Origin: Sulfuriferula nivalis
GTDB lineage: Bacteria; Pseudomonadota; Gammaproteobacteria; Burkholderiales; Sulfuriferulaceae
Length of the DNA stretch: 64,000 bases
Direction: 5' to 3'
Assembly (NCBI RefSeq): GCF_009937995.1
Contig: NZ_AP021881.1
Span: 558,001-622,000, forward strand
Numbering within the stretch: position 1 is the stretch's first letter; each line of letters opens with the position of its first letter. The translations under genes and the position numbers were made by a program. The notes under the pieces were generated by a model that was not told the origin of the DNA, ran no database searches, and was given only the letters and a program-made list of their open reading frames with translations. Below are positions 20,080 to 31,652 of this stretch, in pieces.

Positions 20080-23000
20080 TTAATTTAGTGGTTCGAACAA
20101 GCTAATTAATTCGTCTGGACTGAATGCACTGACTCCGACACCTTCATCCCCAAGTATTCCTTGTGCTAACGCACGTTTTCTATCCTGCATTTTAATTATC
20201 TTTTCTTCAACGGTTCCAATTGTAGTCAGCTTGTATGCGAATACTGGGTTTAATTGACCAATTCGATGTGCGCGGCCTGTCGCTTGATCTTCAACGGCAG
20301 GATTCCACCACGGGTCGTAATGAATAACGGTATCTGCTGTAGTTAAATTAAGACCGACTCCACCGGCTTTCAAACTAATGAGAAATAATGGCACATCGCC
20401 ATTCTGAAATTGCTGAACTGGTGTGGCTCTGTCTTGGGTGTCTCCAGTTAGGCGTACAAATGGGATTTTTAAACTATTGAGTTCAGGCTCGATTAAATCT
20501 AACATTGATGTGAACTGTGAGAATAGCAGCACGCGACGCCCTTCTTCTATCATGTCTGGTAACAATGAAGTTAGCATTTCAAGTTTTGCCGATTGCTGCA
20601 CGCGATGTGCTGTGGGTAACTTAAGTAATCTCGGATCGCAGCAGACTTGGCGCAATTTTAATAATGCATCAAGAATAACAATCTGACTCTTTTTAAATCC
20701 CTTACTGTCAATTTCTCTGCGTATTTTATCTTGCATCACAGCACGTACAGACTCGTATAAGTCACGTTGTGCGCCTATCAGTTCACAGCTGCGAATGATG
20801 TCAGTTTTAGGCGGTAATTCGGTAACAACCTGTTGTTTGGTGCGTCGTAACATGAATGGCTTGACGCGTTGTGCGAGTGCAACACTACGTTGTTTATCTT
20901 CATGCTTCTCTATAGGGTTACGAAATTGGCGTTTGAACGTATCAGCGCTACCCAGTAATCCTGGTAGCAGAAAATGGAACAAAGACCATAGTTCACCCAG
21001 ATGATTTTCCATCGGGGTACCCGTTAAAGCCAATCTATGACGCGCCTGAATTTGATGAACTATCTGAGTAGAAAGTGCCTTAGGATTTTTGATAGCATGT
21101 GCTTCATCAAGTATTAGCAGGTGAAAAGGTTGTGCGGTTAGAAATTCCTTATCGCGCGCCAATAAAGGATAGGTAGTCAACACTATGTCATATTGAGCTA
21201 CAGATTCAAAATGTTGCTTACGCTCTTGCCCATGTAAAAGCAGTACTTTCAGATCTGGTGTGAACTTTGCTGCTTCCGCTTGCCAGTTAAACATTAAACT
21301 CGTTGGCGCAATGACCAGACTTGGGCGATCGGCGCGCCCTGCTTGTTTTTCAACCAGCACGTGTGCCAGCGTTTGTAGCGTTTTACCTAACCCCATGTCA
21401 TCAGCTAGGATGCCACCCAGGTTATATTCCCTGAGAAACTGTAGCCAGTTCAGCCCCTCTTGTTGATATCCGCGCAATGTTGCATTTAATCCAGCCGGGA
21501 TAGGCACAGGAACAATGCCAGTAAAGTCTTTTAGTTTTTGACCTAACGCCAGTAATCTTTCACCTCCTAACCATCTTGGTCGTGCATTGGCTTCCAGTTC
21601 GGCTAAACGTGTGGCATGGAGCGCACTTAATTCCAATTTCCCATCGACCGTGAGGCTGTGTTTGCCATCAAACAATTCCACGAGTACTGACAATATTCCT
21701 TGTAACCTTTGCAATGGCAACGCCAACATGCGTTTATCTGGCAACATGCAAACCAGTTTTCGTTTAGGGTCACAGTTAGGATTGGTGAGTTCACGAATTT
21801 GATCTGGGCTATATTGTTGGAAAGTTTGCGCTAGGATAGGTAATAAACTGATACGTTCACCATCGACATCTATACCCAGATCCAGACTAAACCAATCGTT
21901 GCCAGAGCTTTCTTCTATGTCTGCGCTGAATTCATCGCCCACTTCAGCAACGCTGTATGGAAACTCATCAGTCATTTCAACGGACCATCCAAGCTCTCGC
22001 AATCTGGGTACGTCTTCTATCATGAAATCTAGCCAATCGGATGGCTGCGCCAGGCTGAGAGTTGTCGCTTGTTCCTTTGTTAATGCCAGAGCAGGGAAGA
22101 GTAAATCAACTTGGGTTAAATCAGTGTGCGTCATGATGAGCTTGGAAAATTCACGCTCTTGCTGCAAATCACGGACGGTAGTGTAGCGTGTGTTATCTTT
22201 GCGACGGCTAATTGACGCGTTAGTTGAATAGTCATTGACTCGAATTCCATGATATTCAAAAGCGATTTGTGCACATGCGAGTAAGTGCACGCTGGTATCG
22301 TCACGTCGTTTCCAGTGATCATTCAGGTTTACTGCGATTTCCTGTAGGATCAGTATGGGGTTAGGTGGGACTTGATCCAAATGCGCAGTCGTTAGTGACT
22401 GCGGTTCAGGTAACGTAATGTTTGGTAGGCGCTGCTTTAATGTATGCGTAACTTCAGTTAATGCCTCGCTTGGAATTGCGGGAGAGTTTACCAGTATGCT
22501 GGCTAAGTGGTCGGGGATGCCTGTTGCCAGTTTCCCACATTGCATGGTGTGGGTGTTTAGCCACCAAGGTGGTGTGATCGGCAGTACGATTTCATTAGCA
22601 TCTAGTGGCACACTGAGTTGCTGATTGCCTTCTTCGTCCGCGATCCAGTTAAGCTCACATTCACGCGTTTCGCCAAGAGATAATGTGGGTGATTCACTGT
22701 CTTGCCAGCAAGCGCGGCTGCTGCTTATGATGTCGTGGAGTAATTCGCCGCTATGCGCACCGGTAATCTTCGGATCTGATGGCGACAATGGGTTGGATTG
22801 AAATATGCGGGCGCATAACTTCCTGTCTAACTCGCTAGCCACGCTGCCACCGCGTCCTAAAGCAACCTCAAAAAACTGAGTGTAGCGCATTGCCTTGCCG
22901 AATCCACCATCCTTTTTAAGTCTGGAGCGCATCAGCCGCACAGTTAATCCTGATCCATACATTGCAGGAGCGAGAACGTAAATCAGTCGATATGCTTCGT

Positions 23001-23427
23001 GAGGTGGATATTCAGGGGCATCTACTTCTGCAAGGGCTTCATCAATTTGAGCTAACCAATTCTGCGCAGTATATGTCGATTTTTGCGCTGGTATGATGGA
23101 CTTAAGCGTGATGGGTTGCAAGTCTTGTTCATTTGCTGGTGGTGTATGTAGCGTGTGTATGAGAGCCGCGATGACGTGTTTGCAATTACGTCCTATTGGG
23201 CAATCACATGCACCATCGATAATAAGTTTGCCATTGCGCATTTGCAGGCTGATACGTTGATGGTAAGGGAGTGCGCGACTTCCCTGAACTTCACCTAATA
23301 AAAGGTTGTTGTTGTCATCATAACCAACGTGCTGAACTTTATGTTGTTCATAAATGCTGAGTCCACGATCATAAAAGATGGTCGGGAAGGTTTTTTTAAT
23401 GTCGGCAAGGGTATATCGAATGTGCAT
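20080..23427 (-). CDS. SWIM zinc-finger SNF2-family helicase
   Basis: This 1115-residue protein is a SNF2-type DNA translocase. An N-terminal SWIM finger (C74-x-C76, C82-x-H84) is followed by a long variable region and then the two helicase lobes. These contain ADDMGLGKTLQT (Walker A, about residue 675), LDEAHAIKN (motif II, about 772), LTGTPMENHLGELWSLFHFL and QATGRAHRIGQLNPV (motif VI, about 1052). The family moves along duplex DNA and remodels protein-DNA complexes; the exact role in bacteria is unclear. It starts 8 bases after uvrA on the same strand, so the two are probably cotranscribed, which suggests a link to DNA repair (inference). Confidence 0.9.
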   Translation of the reverse strand: MHIRYTLADIKKTFPTIFYDRGLSIYEQHKVQHVGYDDNNNLLLGEVQGSRALPYHQRISLQMRNGKLIIDGACDCPIGRNCKHVIAALIHTLHTPPANEQDLQPITLKSIIPAQKSTYTAQNWLAQIDEALAEVDAPEYPPHEAYRLIYVLAPAMYGSGLTVRLMRSRLKKDGGFGKAMRYTQFFEVALGRGGSVASELDRKLCARIFQSNPLSPSDPKITGAHSGELLHDIISSSRACWQDSESPTLSLGETRECELNWIADEEGNQQLSVPLDANEIVLPITPPWWLNTHTMQCGKLATGIPDHLASILVNSPAIPSEALTEVTHTLKQRLPNITLPEPQSLTTAHLDQVPPNPILILQEIAVNLNDHWKRRDDTSVHLLACAQIAFEYHGIRVNDYSTNASISRRKDNTRYTTVRDLQQEREFSKLIMTHTDLTQVDLLFPALALTKEQATTLSLAQPSDWLDFMIEDVPRLRELGWSVEMTDEFPYSVAEVGDEFSADIEESSGNDWFSLDLGIDVDGERISLLPILAQTFQQYSPDQIRELTNPNCDPKRKLVCMLPDKRMLALPLQRLQGILSVLVELFDGKHSLTVDGKLELSALHATRLAELEANARPRWLGGERLLALGQKLKDFTGIVPVPIPAGLNATLRGYQQEGLNWLQFLREYNLGGILADDMGLGKTLQTLAHVLVEKQAGRADRPSLVIAPTSLMFNWQAEAAKFTPDLKVLLLHGQERKQHFESVAQYDIVLTTYPLLARDKEFLTAQPFHLLILDEAHAIKNPKALSTQIVHQIQARHRLALTGTPMENHLGELWSLFHFLLPGLLGSADTFKRQFRNPIEKHEDKQRSVALAQRVKPFMLRRTKQQVVTELPPKTDIIRSCELIGAQRDLYESVRAVMQDKIRREIDSKGFKKSQIVILDALLKLRQVCCDPRLLKLPTAHRVQQSAKLEMLTSLLPDMIEEGRRVLLFSQFTSMLDLIEPELNSLKIPFVRLTGDTQDRATPVQQFQNGDVPLFLISLKAGGVGLNLTTADTVIHYDPWWNPAVEDQATGRAHRIGQLNPVFAYKLTTIGTVEEKIIKMQDRKRALAQGILGDEGVGVSAFSPDELISLFEPLN

Positions 23428-23435
23428 GGGTAGGC

Positions 23436-26252
23436 TTAAGCAAGTAGAGGTTTAAGATAGCGACCAGTGTGGCTATCCGGATGTTGAGCGATATGTTCGG
23501 GTGTGCCGCTGGCGACTATATAGCCGCCACCATCACCACCCTCAGGGCCAATATCGAGTACCCAATCGGCGGTTTTAATCACGTCTAAATTGTGTTCGAT
23601 GACAACTACGGTATTGCCCTGGTCGGCCAGTTTATGTATCACCTTGAGCAGTAAAGCTATATCGGCGAAATGCAAGCCTGTGGTGGGTTCATCTAATATG
23701 TATAAGGTGCGGCCTGTGTCGCGTTTGGAAAGCTCTAGTGATAGCTTTACGCGTTGGGCTTCGCCACCTGATAGTGTTGTCGCTGCCTGACCGAGTTGTA
23801 TATAACCCAGGCCAACATCCAGCAGTGTGCTGAGCTTGCGTGCGACAACCGGAACTGCGTTGAAGAATGCATATGCATCTTCGACTGTCATCGCCAGTAC
23901 TTCGGCGATGGTTTTCCCCTTGTAATTAATCTCCAGTGTTTCACGGTTATAACGCTTGCCGTGGCACACGTCGCAAGGCACATAGACGTCGGGTAAGAAA
24001 TGCATCTCGACTTTAATTACACCGTCGCCTTGGCATGCCTCGCAACGCCCACCTTTGACATTGAATGAGAAGCGGCCAGGACCATAACCACGTTCACGTG
24101 CAGCAGGCACGCCTGCGAACAGTTCACGGATAGGGGTAAATAATCCTGTGTAAGTTGCGGGGTTAGAGCGTGGCGTGCGACCGATAGGGCTCTGATCCAC
24201 GTTAATCACTTTATCAAATAAAGCCAGCCCGTCGATTTGCGTGTAAGGTGCAGGTTCAGCAGACGAGCCGTACAAATGTCGCGCCATCGCGGCATAGAGG
24301 GTATCGTTGATTAACGTTGATTTGCCTGAGCCTGATACACCAGTGACGCATACCAGCAAACCCGCTGGCAATGTCAGCGTCACATTTTTCAGGTTATTAC
24401 CCGTAGCGCCAGTGAGTACTAACTGACGTGTCGGATCAACTGCACGACGTTGTGCTGGAATGGCAATGCTGCGACGTCCTGATAAATAGGCTGCAGTGAG
24501 AGAGTCAGGGTGCTGCATAATTTGTTCTGGTGTTCCGCTGGCCACCACATGTCCGCCATGTACACCTGCGCCAGGGCCCATATCCACCACAAAATCTGCC
24601 ATGCGTATGGCATCTTCGTCATGCTCGACCACGATGACGCTATTACCTAAATCGCGTAGCCGTCGTAATGTCGCCAATAAACGGTCGTTATCACGCTGAT
24701 GCAAGCCGATAGAGGGTTCATCAAGCACATACATCACGCCGGTCAGACCTGAGCCTATTTGCGAAGCCAGACGTATGCGCTGTGCTTCACCACCAGAGAG
24801 TGTTTCTGCAGATCGGTCTAGCGATAAATACTCTAGCCCTACATTATTCAAGAACTGCAAACGTGCGGCAATTTCCTGAATGATGCGTTCAGCGATGGCT
24901 TGCTTATTGCCAGCTAATTGCAGATTCGTGAAAAAAGTAAGTGCCTGCTTCAACGGCAGTGCTGATAACTCATACAGCGTTTTGTTTGCCACATAAACAT
25001 AGCGTGCTTCACGTCGGAGTCGGGTGCCGCCGCAACTTGGGCAGGGCTGGTTATTCAAATACTTGGAAAGCTCTTCGCGTATGGATTGTGAATCGGTTTC
25101 TTTATAACGTCGTGCTAAGGTATTTAAAATGCCTTCAAACGCATGCAGTTTAGGCCGACGTTCGCCTGGATAAGTAAAAGCTATTTGTTCTTTACCACTA
25201 CCAGAAAGAATAATGGTTTTGACAGTGTCCGGCAGTTGTTCAAATGGCGTTTCCAAATCAAAGCCATAATGCAGTGCTAGGCTTTGCAGCAATTGAAAAT
25301 AAAATGGATTGCGTTTATCCCAGCCTTTGATTGCACCTGCGGCTAGAGATAAATGTGGAAAGGCTACTACGCGCTTGGCATCAAAAAACTGGATGACGCC
25401 CAGGCCATCGCATTTGGGGCATGCACCGGCAGGATTGTTAAATGAAAATAAGCGAGGCTCAAGTTCGGTCAGTGCGTAATCGCAGACTGGGCAGGCATAG
25501 CGTGCTGAGAATAATGTTTCAGCATTGGTTTCCATATTCACCGCCAGCGCGCGGCCATCAGCATGACGTAACGCAGTTTCAAATGATTCGGCCAGTCGCT
25601 GTTTCACATCGGCACGGACTTTCAATCTATCAACGACCACCGCCAGCGTATGTTTTTTATTTTTATCGAGTTTGGGCAGTTCGTCCATTTCATAAACGTT
25701 GCCATCAATCCGTACACGAACAAAACCTTGTGCGCGCAACTCATCGAGTAAATCGACATGCTCACCTTTGCGGTCATTGATAATTGGTGCCAATATCATC
25801 AGTTTGGTATCTTCGGGCAAGGCCAGAACATGGTCGACCATTTGCGATACGGTTTGCGCGGTGAGTGGGATATGGTGTTCAGGACAATGTGGCTCACCTA
25901 CGCGAGCGAATAGCAAGCGCAGATAATCATGAATTTCTGTCACTGTACCGACGGTCGAGCGTGGATTATGGCTGGTGGCTTTTTGCTCTATGGAAATCGC
26001 AGGCGATAAGCCTTCGATGGAATCCACGTCGGGTTTTTCCATTAACTGCAAAAATTGCCGCGCATACGCCGATAGCGATTCGACATAACGGCGTTGGCCT
26101 TCGGCGTAGAGCGTATCAAAAGCCAGGGAAGATTTGCCTGAGCCAGATAAGCCGGTAATCACCACCAGTTTATTGCGTGGTAAATCCAGCTGTATGTTCT
26201 TTAAATTATGCGTCCGTGCACCGCGTATGCGGATATTATCCATGCCTGTCAT
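23436..26252 (-). CDS. uvrA: Excinuclease ABC subunit A
   Basis: At 938 residues this is full-length UvrA, the damage-recognition ATPase of nucleotide-excision repair. It has two ABC modules: [20 protein letters not shown] (residues 34-53) with [19 protein letters not shown], and [15 protein letters not shown] with [19 protein letters not shown]. Zinc-binding CxxC pairs are visible (CPVC...CPKC and CEAC...CDVC). Start codons at 26252 (MTGMDN) or 9 bases later (MDN) are both possible. It is divergent from the MFS gene across 55 bases and followed by the SNF2 helicase. Confidence 0.98.
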   Translation of the reverse strand: MTGMDNIRIRGARTHNLKNIQLDLPRNKLVVITGLSGSGKSSLAFDTLYAEGQRRYVESLSAYARQFLQLMEKPDVDSIEGLSPAISIEQKATSHNPRSTVGTVTEIHDYLRLLFARVGEPHCPEHHIPLTAQTVSQMVDHVLALPEDTKLMILAPIINDRKGEHVDLLDELRAQGFVRVRIDGNVYEMDELPKLDKNKKHTLAVVVDRLKVRADVKQRLAESFETALRHADGRALAVNMETNAETLFSARYACPVCDYALTELEPRLFSFNNPAGACPKCDGLGVIQFFDAKRVVAFPHLSLAAGAIKGWDKRNPFYFQLLQSLALHYGFDLETPFEQLPDTVKTIILSGSGKEQIAFTYPGERRPKLHAFEGILNTLARRYKETDSQSIREELSKYLNNQPCPSCGGTRLRREARYVYVANKTLYELSALPLKQALTFFTNLQLAGNKQAIAERIIQEIAARLQFLNNVGLEYLSLDRSAETLSGGEAQRIRLASQIGSGLTGVMYVLDEPSIGLHQRDNDRLLATLRRLRDLGNSVIVVEHDEDAIRMADFVVDMGPGAGVHGGHVVASGTPEQIMQHPDSLTAAYLSGRRSIAIPAQRRAVDPTRQLVLTGATGNNLKNVTLTLPAGLLVCVTGVSGSGKSTLINDTLYAAMARHLYGSSAEPAPYTQIDGLALFDKVINVDQSPIGRTPRSNPATYTGLFTPIRELFAGVPAARERGYGPGRFSFNVKGGRCEACQGDGVIKVEMHFLPDVYVPCDVCHGKRYNRETLEINYKGKTIAEVLAMTVEDAYAFFNAVPVVARKLSTLLDVGLGYIQLGQAATTLSGGEAQRVKLSLELSKRDTGRTLYILDEPTTGLHFADIALLLKVIHKLADQGNTVVVIEHNLDVIKTADWVLDIGPEGGDGGGYIVASGTPEHIAQHPDSHTGRYLKPLLA

Positions 26253-26307
26253 ACTCTAGAAAGGGCTAACCTGTTAATATACCTTTTTTTACTCATGTTC
26301 CCAAGCA

Positions 26308-27714
26308 ATGAATAAAACAGATGTCGATATCGACAAAATGAATGCCAGCGAAGTCCGTGCCAGCGTTGGTTTGGCGAGTATATTTGGCCTGCGTATGTTG
26401 GGTATGTTTTTGATCTTGCCCGTGTTCGCACTTTATGCCGAACACCTGCCGGGTGGTAGTGACCACACTATGGTTGGGTTGGCGCTAGGTGCATACGGAC
26501 TGACTCAAGCAATGCTGCAACTACCATTCGGCATGGCATCAGACCATTTCGGGCGTAAGCGTGTAATTTATATTGGTTTGATACTGTTTGCTATAGGAAG
26601 CTTTGTTGCTGCCAACGCAACCACCATAGAAACGATAATTATCGGTCGTATTATTCAGGGTGCTGGTGCAATCTCAGCCGCGGTTACCGCATTACTGGCG
26701 GATTCTACGCGCGAGGAGCATCGTACCCATGCTATGGCGATGATAGGCGGTACCATAGGCGTGACTTTTGCCGTATCTCTGGTGCTTGGCCCCGCGCTTT
26801 ATCAGTATATCGGGATGCATGGTATTTTTCTGCTTACTGCTGTGTTATCACTTACTGCTATAGCCGTTGTTAAATGGTATATCCCTGACCCTGCTCATAG
26901 CCAATTCCATCTTGATGCTGAGGCTAGTCCAGGTAAATTGCGTGAGGTGTTACGTAATACCCAATTATTGCGATTGAATTTCGGCATCTTTGCGCTGCAT
27001 GCCGCACAAATGGCAATGTTTGTGGTTATTCCTTTCGCGCTGCGCAGCACTGGAAATCTGGATATCAATCATCACTGGGAAGTATATTTGCCTGTAGTGT
27101 TGGTAGCTTTTATCGTTATGGTTCCCGCTATTATCTACGGAGAGAAGAAGGCAAAATTAAAACAGGTTTTTGTTGCCGCTGTTGCACTCATGCTTATGGC
27201 GCAACTTGGTATGGCAGCCAGTATGCAACATTTCTGGGGCATCGTCGGCGCCTTGCTGGCGTATTTCATTGCTTTTAATGTGCTGGAAGCAACTTTACCC
27301 TCACTTATTTCAAAAATTGCACCTGTAGGTTCCAAGGGAACGGCGATAGGCGTTTATAATACCTCGCAGTCGATAGGTTTGTTTGTCGGTGGTGTGGTAG
27401 GTGGATGGTTATCGCAACATTATGGTTATGCTGCTGTATTCATGTTCAGTGCCGGCTTAATGGTGTTATGGTTGATTGCTGCAGTTGGGATGCGTACGCC
27501 ACCCGCAGTTAAAACACGTATGTTCCGATTGGGCGTGTTAACTCCACATCAGGCTGATATTCTTAATCAAAAATTACGTGAAATTCAAGGTGTGCATGAA
27601 TCCACAGTGATTGCTCAAGAGAGTATTGCAATTATGAAAGTAGCCCAACGGGGTTGGGATGAAGCAAGTGCGACCAAATTGATAGAGGAGAGCAAAAATG
27701 GCGTCAGTAAATAA
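26308..27714 (+). CDS. MFS transporter, YajR-like
   Basis: The 468-residue inner-membrane protein has about twelve hydrophobic helices (residues 20-390) and the MFS motif [14 protein letters not shown] after helix 2. A soluble C-terminal tail of about 70 residues follows helix 12, as in YajR, whose tail forms a small ferredoxin-like domain. The substrate is unknown; relatives are proton-driven drug exporters. The gene is divergent from uvrA, and its last 17 bases overlap ssb, an arrangement common in betaproteobacteria. Confidence 0.88.
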   Translation: MNKTDVDIDKMNASEVRASVGLASIFGLRMLGMFLILPVFALYAEHLPGGSDHTMVGLALGAYGLTQAMLQLPFGMASDHFGRKRVIYIGLILFAIGSFVAANATTIETIIIGRIIQGAGAISAAVTALLADSTREEHRTHAMAMIGGTIGVTFAVSLVLGPALYQYIGMHGIFLLTAVLSLTAIAVVKWYIPDPAHSQFHLDAEASPGKLREVLRNTQLLRLNFGIFALHAAQMAMFVVIPFALRSTGNLDINHHWEVYLPVVLVAFIVMVPAIIYGEKKAKLKQVFVAAVALMLMAQLGMAASMQHFWGIVGALLAYFIAFNVLEATLPSLISKIAPVGSKGTAIGVYNTSQSIGLFVGGVVGGWLSQHYGYAAVFMFSAGLMVLWLIAAVGMRTPPAVKTRMFRLGVLTPHQADILNQKLREIQGVHESTVIAQESIAIMKVAQRGWDEASATKLIEESKNGVSK

Positions 27715-28174
27715 AGTAATTTTAGTAGGCAACATCGGTAAAGATCCAGAAATTCGTTACATGCCTAGCGGCGATGCTATGGTTAATTTGACGTTGGCGA
27801 CGACTGATAACTGGAAAGATAAAAATGGTGAAAAACAGGAACGTACTGAGTGGCATCGCGTTGCTATATTTGGCAAGCTAGCTGAAATTGCTGGGCAATA
27901 TTTGAAAAAAGGTTCACAGGTTTATTTTGAAGGTAGCCTGAAAACACGCAAGTGGACAAACAAAGAAGGTCACGATCAATATACTACTGAAATTATCGCT
28001 GACAAAATGCAGATGCTGGGTGGGCGTAGTGGTGGCGGTTCGGCCAGTATGGATGACGGTGGCTATACAGAAAGCCGTCCAGCTCAACGCGCTAGTGCAC
28101 CTGCACAGAATAGTGCACCTGCTAAATCCAGCAGTCCTAGCTTTGAAGACATGGATGATGATATTCCATTTTAA
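27698..28174 (+). CDS. ssb: Single-stranded DNA-binding protein
   Basis: At 158 residues this is a typical SSB. The OB-fold N-terminus is [20 protein letters not shown], then a flexible Ser/Ala/Pro/Gln linker, and the acidic tail MDDDIPF that binds repair partners. The start lies inside the MFS gene (17-base overlap), preceded by GAGGAG, so the two are likely cotranscribed. A bidirectional terminator follows. Confidence 0.98.
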   Translation: MASVNKVILVGNIGKDPEIRYMPSGDAMVNLTLATTDNWKDKNGEKQERTEWHRVAIFGKLAEIAGQYLKKGSQVYFEGSLKTRKWTNKEGHDQYTTEIIADKMQMLGGRSGGGSASMDDGGYTESRPAQRASAPAQNSAPAKSSSPSFEDMDDDIPF

Positions 28175-28209
28175 TCAGTACATTCTAAAAAAAGTAGAAA
28201 ATAATTAAT

Positions 28210-28233
28210 AAAGGCCCGCATTAGCGGGCCTTT
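28210..28233 (+). terminator. Bidirectional terminator between ssb and the GGDEF-EAL gene
   Basis: AAAGGCCCGC at 28210-28219 pairs with GCGGGCCTTT at 28224-28233 around ATTA. T-rich sequence follows on the plus strand. The minus-strand gene's stop codon begins at the last base of the hairpin. Confidence 0.9.
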
Positions 28234-31200
28234 TATTTATCCTTAAGTGGTTGCCAGTCACGCACGAATGCTGAAAATTGTTCTGTATTAAGCGGCTTGC
28301 TGTAGTGATAGCCTTGTATTTCATCGCAACCTTGTATGCGGAGAAAATCAAGTTGTTCTGCGGTCTCCACGCCTTCAGCTATCGTTTGAAATCCTAAGCT
28401 GTGTGCCATGCTGATAATGGCTGTAACGATGGCTTTATCTTCTGGATCAGTATTGATGTCACGGATAAAAGACTGATCAATTTTGAGTTTGTATACTTTG
28501 AATTTTTTTAGATAATTCAGGGATGAATAGCCCGTTCCAAAGTCATCTATTGACATGCGTACGCCACGATTATGCAAGTTGTCCATGATTGCGATGGCTT
28601 CTAGTGGCTCGTCCATGGCTACACTTTCTGTGAGTTCCAATTCCAGATATTGCGCGGGCAGATCAATTTCATTGAGGAGTGATGTCACCAGATCAGGCAA
28701 TCCTGTATGACGGAATTGTACAGCGGATAAATTGACTGCAATTATCATGGGCGGTAATCCAGCCTCTATCCAGGATTTGAGCTGCTGGATAGCGGTGCGT
28801 AATACCCATGCGCCAATTTGGTAGATTTGTCCGCTGTCTTCAGCGATCGGAATGAATTCTGCGGGTGAGATTAATCCAAGTTCAGGATGGTGCCAGCGTA
28901 ACAATGTCTCTGCACCTACGAGTTTGCCTGTATCAGTGCTGATTTGTGGTTGATAATTGAGCACAAATTGCTGCTGGTCTAGGGCTCGACGTAGTGCATT
29001 TTCCAGTATGAGTATGCGTGCAGATTTGGCCTGCATTTCTTCAGTGTAATAGCGATAACTGTTACGTCCTGAGTTTTTGGCGCGGTACATAGCCACATCT
29101 GCATGTTTAATCAACGTATCAAAATCGTCGCCATTCTGTGGATAAATTGCAATACCTACCGAGGCGGTGAGGATAAGTTCATGTCCTTGAATTTGGTATG
29201 GGCGGGCAGTGGCGGCAAGCAGTTTTTCAGCCACGTGTGCAGCGGCATCAGGATGAGTGTCAGGTAACACAAAAATAAACTCATCTCCACCCAGACGGGA
29301 TACAGTATCTTCATCACGTAGCAATGTTTTTAGGCGTTGAGCAAGTTGGATAAGTAATTCATCACCTATGCGATGACCAAGGTTATCGTTGATGTTTTTG
29401 AAGTGATCCAGGTCTAAGAACAGCACGGCAAGATTGCTGCCAGCACGTTGAGCAACACTGATAGATTGACGCGCGCGATCTTCAAGCAACAGGCGGTTGG
29501 GTAAGTCGGTCAATGGGTCAAAGTGAGCCAGATTATGGATATTAATCTCGTCCCGTTTACGTTCAATAGCGATAGCAATGAAATGTGCAAGCATCTCTAT
29601 GAGTTGGATGTCATTCCTGTTAGGTGCTGTAGCAGTGTGTTGATAGAGTGCAAAAGTGCCTAATACTTTTTGTTGACTGCCAATGATGGGTTCTGACCAG
29701 CACGCCGCTAATTTTGCTTGTTGGGCTATAGCTCGATAATTTTTCCAGTAGGGGTGGTGGGCAATATCTTCAACAATAGTGCGCTGCTTTGTATATGCCG
29801 TATTACCACAAGAACCTGCATTCTCACCGATGGGTTCACCGTCAATCGCTGCATTAAAAAAATCAGGCAAGCTAGGTGCTGATGCAACGTGCAAGGTTTG
29901 TTTTTCTGCATCCAGCAATAATATGCTGCACATTACGTCTGGTTTCAGGCTTTCTACTCTATGGGTAATCGTCGTTAAAATTTCGTCTAGCGATTTGTCG
30001 CTGGTAATCAGCTCCAGCATAAAAACACGTTGATCAGTCATTAGCTGGTCGTGTTGCTGTTGAGTCCGTCGCTCGAAATTAGCCAGGGCAAAATCAATAT
30101 CGGCGACCATTTCTTCCAGTAACCTTTGTGCTGCAGCGTCAAAGGCATGGATACGGCTGCTATACATATTAAAGGCGCCGACTACCTGATTATTTTGATG
30201 TATTGGTAGTGTGGCGGAAGAACCCCAGCCGTACTGTTTGCCTAATTCATGCCAAGGTGCTGTAGTGGGATCAGTGATGAAATCTTGACAATAATATGCT
30301 TGATCATTGCGGATAGCGATGGTGGTTGGGCCGTGAGCGCTGGTATCTTGACTGTTAGGAACAATATGGAGGTGATCGATATAATCTGTGCCTTCACCAT
30401 ATTGACTGACAGGTATTATTTGTTGGGTGGCGGTGTCTAACCAGCCTATCCAGGCCATTTTCATGCCACCATAAGTAACGCTGGCTTCACAAACTTTGGC
30501 AAATAATTCAGTTTGGTTTTTGCTACGCACTATGGCCTGGTTGCACTGACTTAATGCTGCATACAGGCTGGTCATGCGTAGCATTTGTGCCTGAGCAAGG
30601 TTTCTGGCGGTATCGATTTCATTGAGCTTGGTTTGAGTTGCGGCCAGCCAGCCGAGCACGCTGTTGTTCATGCCAGATGGTATGGAAATAAAAGGGTAGA
30701 ATTTACCTTGAGCAAGGTTTTCTACCTGTTGGTATATCTCATGCAATGAGCCACCAAGCATACGCCGCATATTGCGATAAATACGCCAGAGTGCAAAGAA
30801 TAGTGCCGCACCTAGTATTATAAATATCCAACGTAACTGGGTTGCTAATTGCTTGGCGGCTTCAACGCTAGCATTGGTGCGTAACTCCACCATTTGTTGA
30901 AACTGACTGATAGGCTGCATGATGGCAGCTTTGTCTTGATAATATGCTTGTGAGTGCAGCATCGCCAGTGCATCTGTATGTATACCTGACACAGGTTGTG
31001 CTACATCGTTTTCTACTCGCTGAAAGGCGGCAAATTCGGTATGGGTCAGTGCATCTGAGTTGGCTTTGGCAAGGGCTAACTTGGCAAATTCAGCATTAGT
31101 AAAATGCGCCTGCCGCATTAAATCCAGCAGGCTAATTGTTTGATTGCTGGATGGGCGCGGGCGCTGATCATCAAGCTGCACTAAATCCCAATAGATATTT

Positions 31201-31511
31201 TCATAATCTTCAGGACGTGGATGCTTGCCATTACGGATGTCGAGTATTTCCTGGTAATGCTGTTTGTAGATGGGATTGCCGGTGGCTGTATAAGCACGTG
31301 CCATACGGGTTAAGTCATCTGATGATTGACGTAGTTCATCAGCGAGTAGATAAGATTGCAAGCGTAAATCATTGGCCGTATCAATGGCTTTTTCGGCACG
31401 TACGTAGACGGCGAAAGCAATTATCAGTGCGATATAAATGGCTAATGTGAGCCATAAATAGGCTGAAAAACGACGGCCATTATGGGTAGGCTTCATAACC
31501 TTCAATACCAA
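28233..31511 (-). CDS. Membrane GAF-GAF-GGDEF-EAL cyclic-di-GMP protein
   Basis: This 1092-residue signalling protein has a membrane helix near residues 17-37, a periplasmic helical sensor region, a second helix near 230-250 and two GAF-like domains (about 310-480 and 500-660). A GGDEF domain follows with RLGGDEF (near 740) and an intact inhibitory RxxD five residues before it. The EAL domain has AETLLRW, NLSAVQF, DDFGTGYSS and EGVETAEQ. Both catalytic sets look intact, so it could both make and degrade cyclic di-GMP; proteins of this layout often do mainly one. It stands alone with 141 non-coding bases upstream. Confidence 0.9.
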   Translation of the reverse strand: MVLKVMKPTHNGRRFSAYLWLTLAIYIALIIAFAVYVRAEKAIDTANDLRLQSYLLADELRQSSDDLTRMARAYTATGNPIYKQHYQEILDIRNGKHPRPEDYENIYWDLVQLDDQRPRPSSNQTISLLDLMRQAHFTNAEFAKLALAKANSDALTHTEFAAFQRVENDVAQPVSGIHTDALAMLHSQAYYQDKAAIMQPISQFQQMVELRTNASVEAAKQLATQLRWIFIILGAALFFALWRIYRNMRRMLGGSLHEIYQQVENLAQGKFYPFISIPSGMNNSVLGWLAATQTKLNEIDTARNLAQAQMLRMTSLYAALSQCNQAIVRSKNQTELFAKVCEASVTYGGMKMAWIGWLDTATQQIIPVSQYGEGTDYIDHLHIVPNSQDTSAHGPTTIAIRNDQAYYCQDFITDPTTAPWHELGKQYGWGSSATLPIHQNNQVVGAFNMYSSRIHAFDAAAQRLLEEMVADIDFALANFERRTQQQHDQLMTDQRVFMLELITSDKSLDEILTTITHRVESLKPDVMCSILLLDAEKQTLHVASAPSLPDFFNAAIDGEPIGENAGSCGNTAYTKQRTIVEDIAHHPYWKNYRAIAQQAKLAACWSEPIIGSQQKVLGTFALYQHTATAPNRNDIQLIEMLAHFIAIAIERKRDEINIHNLAHFDPLTDLPNRLLLEDRARQSISVAQRAGSNLAVLFLDLDHFKNINDNLGHRIGDELLIQLAQRLKTLLRDEDTVSRLGGDEFIFVLPDTHPDAAAHVAEKLLAATARPYQIQGHELILTASVGIAIYPQNGDDFDTLIKHADVAMYRAKNSGRNSYRYYTEEMQAKSARILILENALRRALDQQQFVLNYQPQISTDTGKLVGAETLLRWHHPELGLISPAEFIPIAEDSGQIYQIGAWVLRTAIQQLKSWIEAGLPPMIIAVNLSAVQFRHTGLPDLVTSLLNEIDLPAQYLELELTESVAMDEPLEAIAIMDNLHNRGVRMSIDDFGTGYSSLNYLKKFKVYKLKIDQSFIRDINTDPEDKAIVTAIISMAHSLGFQTIAEGVETAEQLDFLRIQGCDEIQGYHYSKPLNTEQFSAFVRDWQPLKDK

Positions 31512-31652
31512 TCAGTAGAATAAGGTTATAGTATTAGACAGTGATTAAGTTAGGGCGTCAATTTAAGCTGACTGTTTGCTGATAAGGCCTGATAATTAGG
31601 TGGGTTATGGATGCTTGTTAAGTAGTAACGATATCGGTTATTAGCCTATATG
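31512..31652. other. Intergenic gap upstream of the GGDEF-EAL gene
   Basis: These 141 bases hold no ORF, strong repeat or convincing terminator. They should contain the promoter of the minus-strand GGDEF-EAL gene and the 3' end of the CapD-like transcript. Confidence 0.5.

Noticed and set aside
28890-28910. EAL motif reads ETL
   Set aside because: The metal-binding Glu is kept and this variant occurs in active EAL domains.
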